Assembly (NCBI GenBank): GCA_016712285.1
Contig: JADJRK010000001.1
Location: forward strand, 248,001 to 312,000
Direction of reading: 5' to 3'
Length of the DNA: 64,000 bases
Origin: Planctomycetota bacterium
Lineage (GTDB): Bacteria > Planctomycetota > UBA8742 > UBA2392
The notes beneath the pieces are model-generated. The model had not been told where the DNA came from. It did not search any database and was given only the letters and a program-made list of their open reading frames with translations. Below, in pieces: positions 37,708-46,629 of this stretch; position 1 is the first letter of the stretch; the number at the start of each line of letters is the position of its first letter. A program made the position numbers and the translations under genes.

Positions 37708-37752
37708 TTGTGCTTCATCGCTGGCGATTTAGACCGGTGGCCCAAACACTTG

Positions 37753-37986
37753 CTACTTCGCGCTACTGCGGCCCTTGGCTGAAAACAAGTCTCGCGGGTC
37801 AACACCAAGTGCGCGAGCAATTTTGAACACGTTTAGGATCCCTATGTTGCGCTCTCCGCGCTCTACCCCGCCGAGGTACGTGCGGTGCAACCCAGCCTTG
37901 GCAGCGAGCCGGTCCTGAGAGAGCCCGAGGCTCTCCCTGATGGCTCGGATGCGTTGGCCAAAAAGCTTTAGCTCGGCGCTGCTCAC
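37753..37986 (-). CDS. XRE-family controller (C) protein
   Basis: 77 residues from GTG 37986, with GGAA about 6 bases upstream and a dyad operator ending 14 bases upstream. A longer frame to ATG 38040 would run across that operator and is less likely. HTH at residues 22-45 (LSQDRLAAKAGLHRTYLGGV, ending ERGERN), followed by LNVFKIARALGVDP. Size and sequence match C proteins that delay restriction enzyme expression while methylation is set up. The endonuclease gene starts 45 bases downstream on the same strand. Confidence 0.85.
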   Translation of the reverse strand: MSSAELKLFGQRIRAIRESLGLSQDRLAAKAGLHRTYLGGVERGERNIGILNVFKIARALGVDPRDLFSAKGRSSAK

Positions 37987-37999
37987 GGGTTTCCAGGAT

Positions 38000-38018
38000 C
38001 GATAGGTGATGCCTATCG
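38000..38018 (-). promoter_or_regulatory. C-box-like operator of the controller gene
   Basis: A perfect 7-bp inverted repeat, CGATAGG-TGATG-CCTATCG, immediately upstream of the controller's GTG start. C proteins bind such dyads as dimers to control their own and the endonuclease's transcription. Only one clear dyad is seen; classic C-boxes have two. Confidence 0.6.
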
Positions 38019-38182
38019 GTCTACAGCTTATGAGTAGCATGTGCGGCTTGCGGATCGCGCGGGGCGCTTCGTTGCGGGTGCTAGAGAACTGACAGCGATA
38101 GGTCTGCGTGTGCTACTCCTGCGCGAGAGGCGGCGACGTAGATCGTGTCACGCCCTATCACAAGATGTGCTATCTGGTTTTT

Positions 38183-38215
38183 GGTACAATTCACGGTACA
38201 GTGCGTTGATGGTAC
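38183..38215. repeat. Three GGTAC direct repeats beside tRNA-Gly
   Basis: GGTAC occurs at 38183-38187, 38195-38199 and 38211-38215, between the controller gene and the 3' end of tRNA-Gly. Short direct repeats like this next to a tRNA are reminiscent of integrase arm-type sites, which would make this a candidate island end. No integrase gene is present, so the reading is speculative. Confidence 0.35.
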
Positions 38216-38234
38216 GTTTTTGTCAGAACGACAA

Positions 38235-38261
38235 CCGCCCGAAGATTAGCTCTCCGGGCGG
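38235..38261 (-). terminator. Terminator of tRNA-Gly
   Basis: On the minus strand CCGCCCGGAG-loop-CTTCGGGCGG forms a 10-bp stem (one G-U) with a 7-base loop, followed by TTGTCGTT. It begins 9 bases after the tRNA CCA end, in the right place and orientation for a Rho-independent terminator. Confidence 0.65.
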
Positions 38262-38270
38262 GTTTGGGTC

Positions 38271-38345
38271 TGGAGCGGGCGAAGGGGTTCGAACCCTCGA
38301 CCACCTGCTTGGGAAGCAGGAGCTCTACCACTGAGCTACGCCCGC
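38271..38345 (-). tRNA. tRNA-Gly (anticodon CCC)
   Basis: 75 bases including an encoded CCA end. Acceptor stem GCGGGCG/CGCCCGC, discriminator T, anticodon stem CCTGC/GCAGG with loop TTCCCAA giving anticodon CCC, and the standard T-loop TTCGAAC. The 3' end points left towards the defence island, the usual orientation when an element has integrated at a tRNA 3' end. Confidence 0.95.
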
Positions 38346-38360
38346 TCTTTCTCTCTCGTT

Positions 38361-38610
38361 TCTGGCGATCTGGCTTGCTCTCGTATCTGCCGGTCTTGCT
38401 TGCTCTGCTCTCTGGCGATCTGACTTGCTTTCATTTCTGCCGGTCTGGCTTGCTCTCGTATCTGCCGGTCTGGCTTGCTCTCGTATCTGCCGGTCTGGCT
38501 TGCTCTGCTCTCTGGCGATCTGACTTGCTTTCGTTTCTGCCGGTCTGGCTTGCTCTCGTTTCTGCCGGTCTGGCTTTCTCTGTTTTGTGGCGACCTGGCT
38601 TACTGCTTTG
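38361..38610. repeat. 25-bp tandem repeat array, about ten units
   Basis: Units begin exactly every 25 bases at 38361, 38386, 38411 and so on to 38586. Two types alternate: TCTGGCGATC (at 38361, 38411, 38511 and, degenerate, 38586) and TCTGCCGGTC (the other six), each followed by a TGGCTTGCTCTC-like part. The units at 38436 and 38461 are identical. A minus-strand ORF across it (KPDRQKREQARPA pattern) arises from the repeat and overlaps the tRNA, so I treat it as non-coding. There are no spacers, so it is not CRISPR. The rest of 38346-38883 shows no gene. Confidence 0.9.
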
Positions 38611-38883
38611 GCTTTGGTGGCAGGTTCCTTTGTCTTGGTCGGCTGGTGGATTTTGGCCCACTCACTCGTCGCCGCCCCGGTGCCTGATCCAAGTTGTTTG
38701 GGCCGCGCGTTCGCCTGGTGCTGGCGCACACCCAGCTTGAATATCCCATGGCCGTTTCTTTCGTCAACGGGCTGGCGCGATCTGGCTTGTTGGAGCGCCT
38801 CGCGGATTCACGGTCTCATCTATTGTCCATGGCAGCGCAGGCGGGGTCCGCCCGGTGGGCTTGGCGCGCCTGCACCAGCTGCG

Positions 38884-39306
38884 CTACAACTCCTTGAGCC
38901 CAAGACCCTGCAGGTACTCGTATGTGCCGTCGTACCAGGCGGGATTGCGGGTGTGGTCGCGGCTGTCGCCCGCCGGCACCACGATCGCCATGCCTTGGCG
39001 GGCGCGGGTCAGCAGCACGCGGTAGGCGTTGAGCAGGTACCGTTGCCGGTCGTGTTTCTTCACGTTTTTCCAACGGTCGCCGCTGAAGTCATGGTATTGC
39101 CAGCCGGATGCGGTCGCGCGCAGGTCCGCGTCCCAGGTTACGCAGGCCCAGTCCAGTTCGAGGCCCTGCACCTGGAACTCGGTGGCTGCATCCTCAAGGT
39201 AGAAGCTTGAACGCGGGTCGTCGCGGTCGTTCAAGAACCAGTGCACCGGGTTTACATTGTAACGCACGTCAATGGCGTGGGGTTTCAGTCGCCGGAGACT
39301 TCTCAC
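38884..39306 (-). pseudogene. 5'-truncated DUF2075 helicase-like gene
   Basis: 140 residues remain. They match the C-terminal end of DUF2075/UvrD-like helicase proteins: HAIDVRYNVNPVHWFLND, EDAATEFQVQGLELDWACV, then LNAYRVLLTRARQGMAIVVP (helicase motif VI) and DGTYEYLQGLG. The Walker A and earlier motifs, some 450 residues, are missing. The open frame begins at a GTG that overlaps the HNH stop as GTGA, which looks like a coupled start but probably marks the breakpoint. Likely a decayed gene. Confidence 0.8.
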
Positions 39307-40082
39307 GCCACGAACCGCATCTTGCGATGCCAGGCAACGGCACTCGCATCTGGCGGAAAGCGCGAGGGCAGGCGAAGCTCCTGACCGGCGATCTCAATCA
39401 GACCGGCGATATGTAGTTTGCTAACGGGCGTGTTCCGCTCGCGGCCGGACTGTTGCAACCTATTCGACACCAGAATTCGCATGCCTTCATCGATGGAGAG
39501 CAGTCCACTGTCGAAAGCCTTGTCGTGAAGGGCGCAGAGACACAGTCCGTTGGTCGGGTCGGCTCTGCGGGCTTCGTTGATGCTCCAAGGAATGATGTGA
39601 CTCGCAACCAGCAGCGGCTCCGGACTGATACCGCACACCGCACATGCGGACGCGTAGCTCGCCAGCACCGTCCGACGAAAGAAGCCTTGAACCAGGCGAA
39701 CCTTGGATAGCCTAGTGGCTTCCGTGGGGCCCCCAGGTGGCTCAAGTTCGCATTCCCGTTCAGTTGGCAGTTCTCCGGTGGCCCGTTGCCACACCAATTC
39801 GGTTTCCACGGCCGTGCTGTTCCATTCGGCGGTGGCTTCGGCCCAGAATTGCGCGACTTTTTTCCCACCACCGTCTAGTCCTTTGACGCCACGCGCACGG
39901 TGTATCGGGTCTTGACTGGCGAAGTTTGACAGGCGCATTGCTAGCGCGTCGGGCGTGCGGCCGATAAGGGCGGCGATGCGCTTGACCTCTGAGTTCCCTT
40001 TGTGAAAGCGGCCGAACGGAAGACGGCAATACAGTGCCAGCGCCAACAGCATCTCGTCTCTTGTCCATTCCCGCTGGGCCAT
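39303..40082 (-). CDS. HNH endonuclease
   Basis: 259 residues from ATG 40082. The N-terminal part (WTRDEMLLALALYCRLPFG, RIAALIGRTPDALAMRLSNF) is a conserved helical head of this HNH family. The nuclease motif starts near residue 147: CAVCG, SHIIPWSINEARRADPTNG, then LCLCALHDKAFDSGLLSI, i.e. CxxC, H, N and a final LHDKAFD. Such stand-alone HNH genes often accompany R-M and other defence loci. It lies on the core side of tRNA-Gly and abuts the truncated helicase. Confidence 0.88.
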   Translation of the reverse strand: MAQREWTRDEMLLALALYCRLPFGRFHKGNSEVKRIAALIGRTPDALAMRLSNFASQDPIHRARGVKGLDGGGKKVAQFWAEATAEWNSTAVETELVWQRATGELPTERECELEPPGGPTEATRLSKVRLVQGFFRRTVLASYASACAVCGISPEPLLVASHIIPWSINEARRADPTNGLCLCALHDKAFDSGLLSIDEGMRILVSNRLQQSGRERNTPVSKLHIAGLIEIAGQELRLPSRFPPDASAVAWHRKMRFVA

Positions 40083-40158
40083 GCTGTCCAGGATAGCGGG
40101 GGCCTGGGGTGGTCAAGTGGCTGGTTGCTTGGGCTGGTTTGGCTGGTTGAATGCTGCG

Positions 40159-41136
40159 ATGAACACTGATCTTGATGTTGTGGCTATCGGTAATGCGCTG
40201 GTCGATGTGTTGGCGCATTCTGACGACTCCTTTCTTTCCTCGCGCGGCATTCCCAAGGGGTCGATGCAGCTAATCGACGCTACAGCCGCCGAGCGCCTCT
40301 ACAGCGAAATGGGTGCCGCGGTTGAAGTCTCGGGTGGCAGCGCCGCGAACACGATTGCCGGCATTGCTTCGCTGGGCGGGCGTGCCGGCTTTATTGGCAA
40401 AGTGAATGCTGACCAGCTTGGCGACATCTTTGCCCACGACATTCGTGCCCTGGGCGTTGAGTTCATCACCGCGCCGGCGCGCGGGGGCCGGCCCACGGGG
40501 CGTTGCCTGATCTTCGTTACGCCCGACGCACAACGCACGATGCAGACGTTTCTGGGTGTCGCCGGCGAAGTCGGCCCCGACGACGTTGACGCCGCGCTGA
40601 TCAAGCGCGCGCAGATCACTTACTTCGAAGGCTATCTATGGGACGCCGCGCCGGCCAAGCAGGCCTACCTGAAGGCAGCGCAGATCGCCCACGAGGCCAA
40701 GCGCAAAGTGGCACTCACGCTCAGCGACAAGTTCTGCGTGGACCGCCACCGCGCCGAATTCGTTGACCTGGTGCACGGCCACATCGATGTGCTGTTCGCC
40801 AACGAACTCGAAATCATGGCCCTGTACGAAACCGCAACGTTCGACGAAGCCGTTTCGGCGGTGCGCGGCAAGTGCGACGTGGCTGTGCTCACGCGCAGTG
40901 AAAAGGGCGCGGTCATCGTGTCGCCCCACGACACCGTTGAGGTCAAGGTGCAGCCCATCGCGAAGGTCGTCGATACCACGGGCGCCGGCGACCTGTTCGC
41001 AGCCGGCTTCCTGTACGGGCTGACGCGCGGCAAGCCGCTTGGCGAGTGCGGGCGGATTGCCGCGGTGTGCGCAGCCGAGATCATCAGCCACGTTGGCGCC
41101 CGGCCCGAGGCGAAGCTGGCTGAGTTGATCGGATAG
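40159..41136 (+). CDS. PfkB-family carbohydrate/adenosine kinase
   Basis: 325 residues from ATG 40159. The N-terminal signature region has VSGGSAANTIAGIASLGG (GGSAANT at 59-65). The anion-hole/catalytic motif DTTGAGD is at 272-278, with D278 as the base. Order and length fit the adenosine kinase-like branch, which phosphorylates a nucleoside or sugar with ATP. The substrate cannot be fixed from sequence. The gene converges with thpR without a gap. Confidence 0.92.
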   Translation: MNTDLDVVAIGNALVDVLAHSDDSFLSSRGIPKGSMQLIDATAAERLYSEMGAAVEVSGGSAANTIAGIASLGGRAGFIGKVNADQLGDIFAHDIRALGVEFITAPARGGRPTGRCLIFVTPDAQRTMQTFLGVAGEVGPDDVDAALIKRAQITYFEGYLWDAAPAKQAYLKAAQIAHEAKRKVALTLSDKFCVDRHRAEFVDLVHGHIDVLFANELEIMALYETATFDEAVSAVRGKCDVAVLTRSEKGAVIVSPHDTVEVKVQPIAKVVDTTGAGDLFAAGFLYGLTRGKPLGECGRIAAVCAAEIISHVGARPEAKLAELIG

Positions 41137-41682
41137 CTACCCGGCCAGCTCAAAGGACTGCACGATTTCGTGAACTGCGCCACCGCGGCGCAGTTCGCTT
41201 TTGAACAGGTGAAAGCCGGCGACCTCGATCGGCGGCAGCTCCAACGTGGCGTGCGCCTTCAGCCATGCCGCGAGTTCCGGCCCGGGCTTGCGCGCAAAGC
41301 GGGCCAGGGTGATGTGCGGCGACCACGGCGCGTGTTCGGGCGGATTCCCGATATCAGGCCGCGCGGCACTTACAGATTCTTGCAACGCCCGCAGTAACGG
41401 ATTGTCCGCGATGCCGGCCCAGAGGACGCGCGCGGGTTTGCGGCCCGGTGGGGGAAACGTGCCGACACCCTTGACCTGTAAAGACAGGCGGGGTTGCCGG
41501 ATGGCGCCGAGTGCGGCTTGCAGTTGGGCGGTCGCATCGTCGGTGACATCACCGACGAATCTCAAAGTGAGGTGGAGCTGGTGAGGCATCACCCAGCGGG
41601 CGCCGGCAATGCCGGTGCAGGCCTGGGCGATGGCTGAGCGTGCCGCGTCGGGCAGGTCGATGGCGATGAAGAGTCGGGGCAT
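41137..41682 (-). CDS. thpR: RNA 2',3'-cyclic phosphodiesterase (2'-5' RNA ligase family)
   Basis: 181 residues. Two HxT motifs, HLT at 37-39 and HIT at 123-125, define the 2H phosphoesterase active site. FIAIDLPDAAR at the start and FRLFKSEL-type FHLFKSELRRGG near the end are typical of ThpR. It opens 2',3'-cyclic ends in RNA. Its start overlaps the dnaE stop by one base (TGATG), so the two are co-translated. Confidence 0.93.
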   Translation of the reverse strand: MPRLFIAIDLPDAARSAIAQACTGIAGARWVMPHQLHLTLRFVGDVTDDATAQLQAALGAIRQPRLSLQVKGVGTFPPPGRKPARVLWAGIADNPLLRALQESVSAARPDIGNPPEHAPWSPHITLARFARKPGPELAAWLKAHATLELPPIEVAGFHLFKSELRRGGAVHEIVQSFELAG

Positions 41683-44600
41683 CAGGTAGCTGAATATTGT
41701 ATGCGGTCAAAACTCAGCAGCGTGGCGACCTTCTCTTCGAACGTCTTGCTGGGTGCGACACGGAAGTCAGGGCCGGCTTCGACGAATTCAATCGGCTCGC
41801 CGTTCTCGCCAATGATCTTGAAGTACAGCGGCGTGCTGCCGTGGTTCTGCATTGCGAGCTGACTCAGGTTCCCCAGCAGGTCGGAGTTGATTTCGCCGGT
41901 GGTCAGTGTCAGGCAGATGCCGCTGGTGAACTTGCTGCGCGCCGCGGCCGCCGGGACGATTTCTTCGGCTTTGATCGAGTAGCGCCCGTCGCGGTCAGGG
42001 TCGACCGAGCCGACAACAAACACGCCCATGCCTTCCTGCAGCTTCTTGGCCCATGTTTCGCCCACGCTGCCGAATGCCACCACGCGAAAACTGCCGCGCG
42101 GGCCGGCGACATTGAACGTCGCGAAGTCATTGCCGCGCTTGCTTTTCCCGGCGCGCAAGCCGGCCACGGCACCGCCGACCCGCACCTTGGCGTTCTGGTC
42201 GAGAGTGGGCAACTCGTCGGGCGTGACGGTCGTGAACAGCTGGAACTCGCTGTCGAACTTCAAACCCTGGTCATGTTCGAACTCGGCTTCCGCGTCGCGC
42301 ACGTGCACGATCTTGCTTACCAGGATTCCCGGCGGCTCGCCTTCGCCGGAGAATTCCACCATGCCGCGAATGAACACCGGCGCATCCGGCTGGATGATGT
42401 CGATATGCGCATCATAGGTGTCAGGGAACACGGTCACCTTGACCATGCCGGTGTCGTCCACCAGTTCGAACTTGGCCATTTTGCGGCCCGAGTAGCGGCT
42501 GGCCTCGTTGCGCACGGTGGTCACGTTCAGCCCGCTGATCAAACCGCCCAGCACAACGGCACCCTGCACTTCGCCTTCTTTCAGGGTGCTGGCGCGGTGG
42601 CGCGCGAACTTCTCGAACAGATCGCGGTACGAGTCGAGCGGGCTGCTTGAGATGTACAGGCCGAAGGTTTCTTTCTCGTGGCGCTGGCGTTCGGCTTCGC
42701 TGAATGGCGGCATCTGCGGCAGCACGCTGGCGTCGCGGGCAGTCTCGTCCACCGGGCCGGATGCTGCGGCGAACAGGCCTTTCTGGCCGCGGGCACGATC
42801 GAGCGCGCCCTCGGCGGCCACGCGCAGTGCGTGCTCCAGCCCTTCGAGCAACGAGTGGCGGTTCAGCCCAAGGCTGTCGAAAGCGCCACCCTTGATCAGG
42901 GACTCAAGCACCGGCTTGCCGACGCTGGACAGGTCGATGTTGTCGAGAAAGTGCATGAAGCCCTTGAAGACGCCGACTTTGCCGCGCGCCTCGATAATCT
43001 TCTCGACCGCCTTGGTGCCGACGCCCTTCATGCCGCTGAGGCCGAACACGATGGTGTCGCCGCGCGGCGTGAACTCGGCGGCGCTCAAGTTGATATCCGG
43101 CGGCACGACCTTCATGCCGGCGGCACGCACCTGGCGCATGTACTCAACGATCTTGTCGTTGTTGCCGATCATGCTGCTGAGCAACGCCGCGTAGTACTGC
43201 GCGCGATAGTGCGTCTTCAGCCACGCGGTCTGGTACGTGATCAGCCCGTAGGCAACGGTGTGGGCCTTGTTGAAGCCATAGCTGCCGAAGCCCTCGATCT
43301 GCGCCCACAGCAGGTCGCCCAGTTGCGCGCCGTAGCCGGACTTCTCGACGCCCTCGACAAACTTGGGGCGCAGCTTTTCCATCTCGGCCTGGTTCTTCTT
43401 GCCGATGGCTTTGCGCAGCTTGTCGGCTTCCCCGGGCGTGAAGCCGGCGAGTTGGCGCGAGATCAGCATCGCCTGTTCCTGGTAGATCAGCGTGCCGTAT
43501 GTGTCGCTGAGAATCTTGTGCAGCGCGGCAACGGCGTCGGCGTTGGCGAACTTTTCGCGCTCGCCGGGCATGCTGACCTTGACCTTGCCGTGTTTGCGCG
43601 CGGCAAAGTCTTTGTCGACGCCGGCGGACAAGGGGCCGGGGCGATAGATCGCCAGCACAGCCGAAATGTCTTCGAACGTGCTGGGCTTGATGCTCTGCAG
43701 CAGGCGACACATGCCTTCGCTCTCGACCTGGAACACGCCGAAGCCGTCGCCGGCGGCCAGCGTTTTGTAGGTCGCTTCGTCGTCGAGGGTATGCAGGCTT
43801 GCGTAGGGCGCGTCTTTAGGCGTCGTGACCGGGTCAAGGTTTATGCGCGGGCCGCCCGTCTGCTCAATCAACTCGACGGCGCGCTGCATGATGGTGAGGT
43901 TGCGCAGGCCAAGGAAGTCCATTTTCAGCAGGCCGGCGCCTTCGACCTCGTTCATGTTGTACTGGGTGGCGATGACGTACTTGCGTTCGCGGTCTTTGGG
44001 CAGCGTGCTCTTGCGAACTTCGCCGCCGTCGGGGTCGGCAACGTCTTCGTCGGCCCACTCATTCTGTTCCTGGCGCATGACGGGCAAGTACTCGGTCACA
44101 TCGCGGTCGGCGATGACTACGCCTGCCGCGTGTACACCGGTGCCGCGATTCAGCCCCTCAAGGCGCATGGCCTGGTTGACCAGGTTCTTGATCTCGGCGT
44201 CGTCGTCATACTGGGCACGAAACGCCGGTTCTTCTTTCAGGCAGTCGGCGAGTTTCTTGACCTTGCCCTGGATGACCGGCACCAGCTTGGTCAGCTCGTT
44301 CACCTTCTTGAGCGGCACAGCCATGACGCGACCGGCGTCTTTGAGCGCTGCGCGGGCCAGCAGCTTGCCGAACGTCCCAATCTGGCAGACGCATTCTTCT
44401 CCGTACTTCTTGCGCACGTACTCAATGACTTCGCCGCGACGCTCAACGCAGAAGTCGATGTCGATGTCGGGCATCGACACGCGGTCGGGGTTGAGAAAGC
44501 GCTCAAACAGCAGGTTGTAGCGCAACGGGTCTACCGTGGTGATGCCCAGCGCGTACGCCACGATTGCGCCGGCTGCGGAGCCGCGCCCCGGGCCGACCGG

Positions 44601-45707
44601 AATGCCGCGATCTTTGGCCCAGCCGATGAAGTCGCTGACGATCAGGAAGTAACTGTTGAAGCCCATGCGGTCGATGGTCGCGAGTTCAAACTCAAGGCGC
44701 TCACGAATCGGCGTGCCTTGCGCAAGCGCGTTGTCGCCGTACCGCTGCCGCACGCCCTGTTCACACTGCTGGCGCAGAAACTGCTTGCTGGTCAGGCCCT
44801 CGGGGCACGCGAAGTCGGGCAGGTGGTAGCCCTCGTTCTTCAGTTCCAGGTTACAGCGGTCGCCAATTTCCAGCGTGTGCTTGACCAGGTCCTCGCGGCC
44901 CGGAAACAGGGCCGCCATTTCGGTCGGGCTCTTCAGGTAGAAGTCGGGCCCGTAATCCATGCGGTTGGCGTCGCTGAGCAGCCGGCCGGTGTTGATGCAC
45001 AGCAGCGCGTTGTGGGCCTCGTAGTCGTCCGGGTTCAGGTAGTGGCTGTCGTTGGTCAGTGCCAGCTTGACGTTGCGCTTGGCCGCCAGCTCGAACATGC
45101 GGCTGGCAACGGTCTCTTCCAGCGGGCCGGTGCGCGAGTCACGGTGCGCCTGCACCTCGAGGTAGAAGTTTTCGCGGCCGAAGATTTCGAGGTACTGGTC
45201 GATCTTGCACAGTGCGGGCTCGGCGTCTTTGCTGCGCATGATGGCCTGCGGAATCTCGCCGCCAAGGCAGGCCGTCAAGGCAATCAGGCCCTGCTTGTGC
45301 TCGGTCAGCGTGCGGTAGTCCACACGCGGCTTGCGATAAAAGCCCTCGGTGAAGCCTTTGCTGACAACCTTGCACAGGTTGCGGTAGCCCTGTTCGTTCT
45401 CAGCCAGCAGCACGAGGTGGGCGTTTTCTTTCGAGCCCTTATCGCCGCCCGGTGCGCCTTCGAGTTCCGGGTTGCGCCGCTCGTGCATGTCGTAGGAGAC
45501 GACGTAGACCTCACAACCGATGATCGGCTTTACGCCCTCTTTGCGGCATGCGGCGTAGAAGTCCAGCGCGCCGCACATGTTGCCGTGGTCGGTCAGGGCA
45601 AGCGCCGGCATGTTCAAGCCGGCTGCACGCTTGGCCAGGCCCGCGACGGTGGCGCCACCGTCGAGAAAGCTGTAGTCAGAATGGACATGTAGATGAACGA
45701 AGGACAT
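41682..45707 (-). CDS. dnaE: DNA polymerase III subunit alpha
   Basis: 1341 residues, a usual DnaE1 length. The PHP domain starts VHLHVHSDYSFLDG. The catalytic triad sits in PDIDIDF near residues 413-419 (D414, D416, D418). GPGRGSAAGAIVAYALGI, and later the HhH and OB-fold (VQGAVVLGGLISGLNV) domains, follow in the normal order. It copies the chromosome as the core of the replicative polymerase. Upstream on the same strand is gspJ, 73 bases away. Confidence 0.98.
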   Translation of the reverse strand: MSFVHLHVHSDYSFLDGGATVAGLAKRAAGLNMPALALTDHGNMCGALDFYAACRKEGVKPIIGCEVYVVSYDMHERRNPELEGAPGGDKGSKENAHLVLLAENEQGYRNLCKVVSKGFTEGFYRKPRVDYRTLTEHKQGLIALTACLGGEIPQAIMRSKDAEPALCKIDQYLEIFGRENFYLEVQAHRDSRTGPLEETVASRMFELAAKRNVKLALTNDSHYLNPDDYEAHNALLCINTGRLLSDANRMDYGPDFYLKSPTEMAALFPGREDLVKHTLEIGDRCNLELKNEGYHLPDFACPEGLTSKQFLRQQCEQGVRQRYGDNALAQGTPIRERLEFELATIDRMGFNSYFLIVSDFIGWAKDRGIPVGPGRGSAAGAIVAYALGITTVDPLRYNLLFERFLNPDRVSMPDIDIDFCVERRGEVIEYVRKKYGEECVCQIGTFGKLLARAALKDAGRVMAVPLKKVNELTKLVPVIQGKVKKLADCLKEEPAFRAQYDDDAEIKNLVNQAMRLEGLNRGTGVHAAGVVIADRDVTEYLPVMRQEQNEWADEDVADPDGGEVRKSTLPKDRERKYVIATQYNMNEVEGAGLLKMDFLGLRNLTIMQRAVELIEQTGGPRINLDPVTTPKDAPYASLHTLDDEATYKTLAAGDGFGVFQVESEGMCRLLQSIKPSTFEDISAVLAIYRPGPLSAGVDKDFAARKHGKVKVSMPGEREKFANADAVAALHKILSDTYGTLIYQEQAMLISRQLAGFTPGEADKLRKAIGKKNQAEMEKLRPKFVEGVEKSGYGAQLGDLLWAQIEGFGSYGFNKAHTVAYGLITYQTAWLKTHYRAQYYAALLSSMIGNNDKIVEYMRQVRAAGMKVVPPDINLSAAEFTPRGDTIVFGLSGMKGVGTKAVEKIIEARGKVGVFKGFMHFLDNIDLSSVGKPVLESLIKGGAFDSLGLNRHSLLEGLEHALRVAAEGALDRARGQKGLFAAASGPVDETARDASVLPQMPPFSEAERQRHEKETFGLYISSSPLDSYRDLFEKFARHRASTLKEGEVQGAVVLGGLISGLNVTTVRNEASRYSGRKMAKFELVDDTGMVKVTVFPDTYDAHIDIIQPDAPVFIRGMVEFSGEGEPPGILVSKIVHVRDAEAEFEHDQGLKFDSEFQLFTTVTPDELPTLDQNAKVRVGGAVAGLRAGKSKRGNDFATFNVAGPRGSFRVVAFGSVGETWAKKLQEGMGVFVVGSVDPDRDGRYSIKAEEIVPAAAARSKFTSGICLTLTTGEINSDLLGNLSQLAMQNHGSTPLYFKIIGENGEPIEFVEAGPDFRVAPSKTFEEKVATLLSFDRIQYSAT

Positions 45708-45780
45708 GCCGCGCAGTGTAGCGGGTAACGCGACAACATTGAGGCTTCGGAACAGTTTGTGGAAGAGCCGTCAGAAGCTG

Positions 45781-46629
45781 CTAACCGCCCGGCGCAGGGG
45801 CCGGCGGCGGGGTTGGAGTCGCGGCTGGTGCAGCGGGGGCCTGCACGCTGAACAGCTTGAACTTGTCGTCGATCTTGGGGAAATCGGGCAGGCGGACCAG
45901 CGTCTCGTAGACGGCGATGCGGCGCTTCTCGTGGCGGTTGTAGGCATCGATCGGGGTAACATCGAGGATCAGCTCAACTCGCACGGCGTAGGGGATGTGC
46001 TCGTTGACCTTGGAATCCCATTCTTTGAGCTCGGTTGCGCCGCCCTTTTCCACCACGGTTTCCAGGGCTGCGGGGTCGATGCCGCCCTCTTCGGTGACCG
46101 CATCGTGCGGGATTTCATAGAACCAGACGCGGAAGCTGATGACGCGGTCGTGCAGCTTGACCGCCAAACCGCCCTCGCTGGGGCGCTTGTCCACCAGGAA
46201 GTCTTCGCGTCGGTACAGGCTGAACAGGCCGGCGAGCGGGCTGTTGTCCGGCGCCTCGTTCGGCTTGAGGTAGTAACCCACCTCGGTCAGGTCGCTCGAG
46301 ATGCCTTCGTACTTCATGTAGCTGTCGATGGAAGTGACGAACCACATTTCGTCGCTTGCGGCTTCGTCGCTGCCGTTCTGTTTGCCCTCGAACCAGATGC
46401 CCTCGAGCTCGACGTTTTCGTCGATGCCTGTCACCCAGGTGTTGCGCAGGTCACGTGAAATGGTGGCCATCAACGTCGGGCCAAGCCGCCGGGCCCGCGC
46501 CTCGGACTCAATCGAGATCTTGGCGTCCACCGTTGAGCGCACGATCATGGAAAGGCTGAGCATGATCAGCGCCCCGATACCGATCGCGATCACAACCTCA
46601 ATCAATGTGAAGCCGCGTTCGCGCATCAT
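45781..46629 (-). CDS. gspJ: Type II secretion pseudopilin GspJ-like
   Basis: 282 residues. A type IV prepilin leader, MMRERG then FTLIEVVIAIGIGALIML, gives cleavage after Gly6 and a conserved Glu5 of the mature form. ATMISRDLRNTW-type LMATISRDLRNTWVTG and a long C-terminal beta domain fit GspJ, the minor pseudopilin at the pilus tip. The tail is Pro/Ala-rich. ATGA overlap with gspI; last gene of the cluster. GspK is not seen. Confidence 0.82.
   Translation of the reverse strand: MMRERGFTLIEVVIAIGIGALIMLSLSMIVRSTVDAKISIESEARARRLGPTLMATISRDLRNTWVTGIDENVELEGIWFEGKQNGSDEAASDEMWFVTSIDSYMKYEGISSDLTEVGYYLKPNEAPDNSPLAGLFSLYRREDFLVDKRPSEGGLAVKLHDRVISFRVWFYEIPHDAVTEEGGIDPAALETVVEKGGATELKEWDSKVNEHIPYAVRVELILDVTPIDAYNRHEKRRIAVYETLVRLPDFPKIDDKFKLFSVQAPAAPAATPTPPPAPAPGG

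Noticed and set aside
37987..38040. A longer controller protein starting at ATG 38040
   Set aside because: The extra 18 residues would be encoded by the operator dyad; GTG 37986 has its own ribosome site and normal C-protein length.
38361..38610. CRISPR array
   Set aside because: Units are contiguous at 25 bases with no spacers, and no cas genes are nearby.
38325..38729. Minus-strand ORF across the 25-bp repeats
   Set aside because: Its KPDRQ pattern is produced by the repeat unit; it overlaps tRNA-Gly and has no ribosome site.
42678..45692. A 1004-codon plus-strand ORF
   Set aside because: It lies opposite dnaE, has no ribosome site and reads as Val/Ala/Gly/Gln-rich antisense protein, which GC-rich genes produce often.
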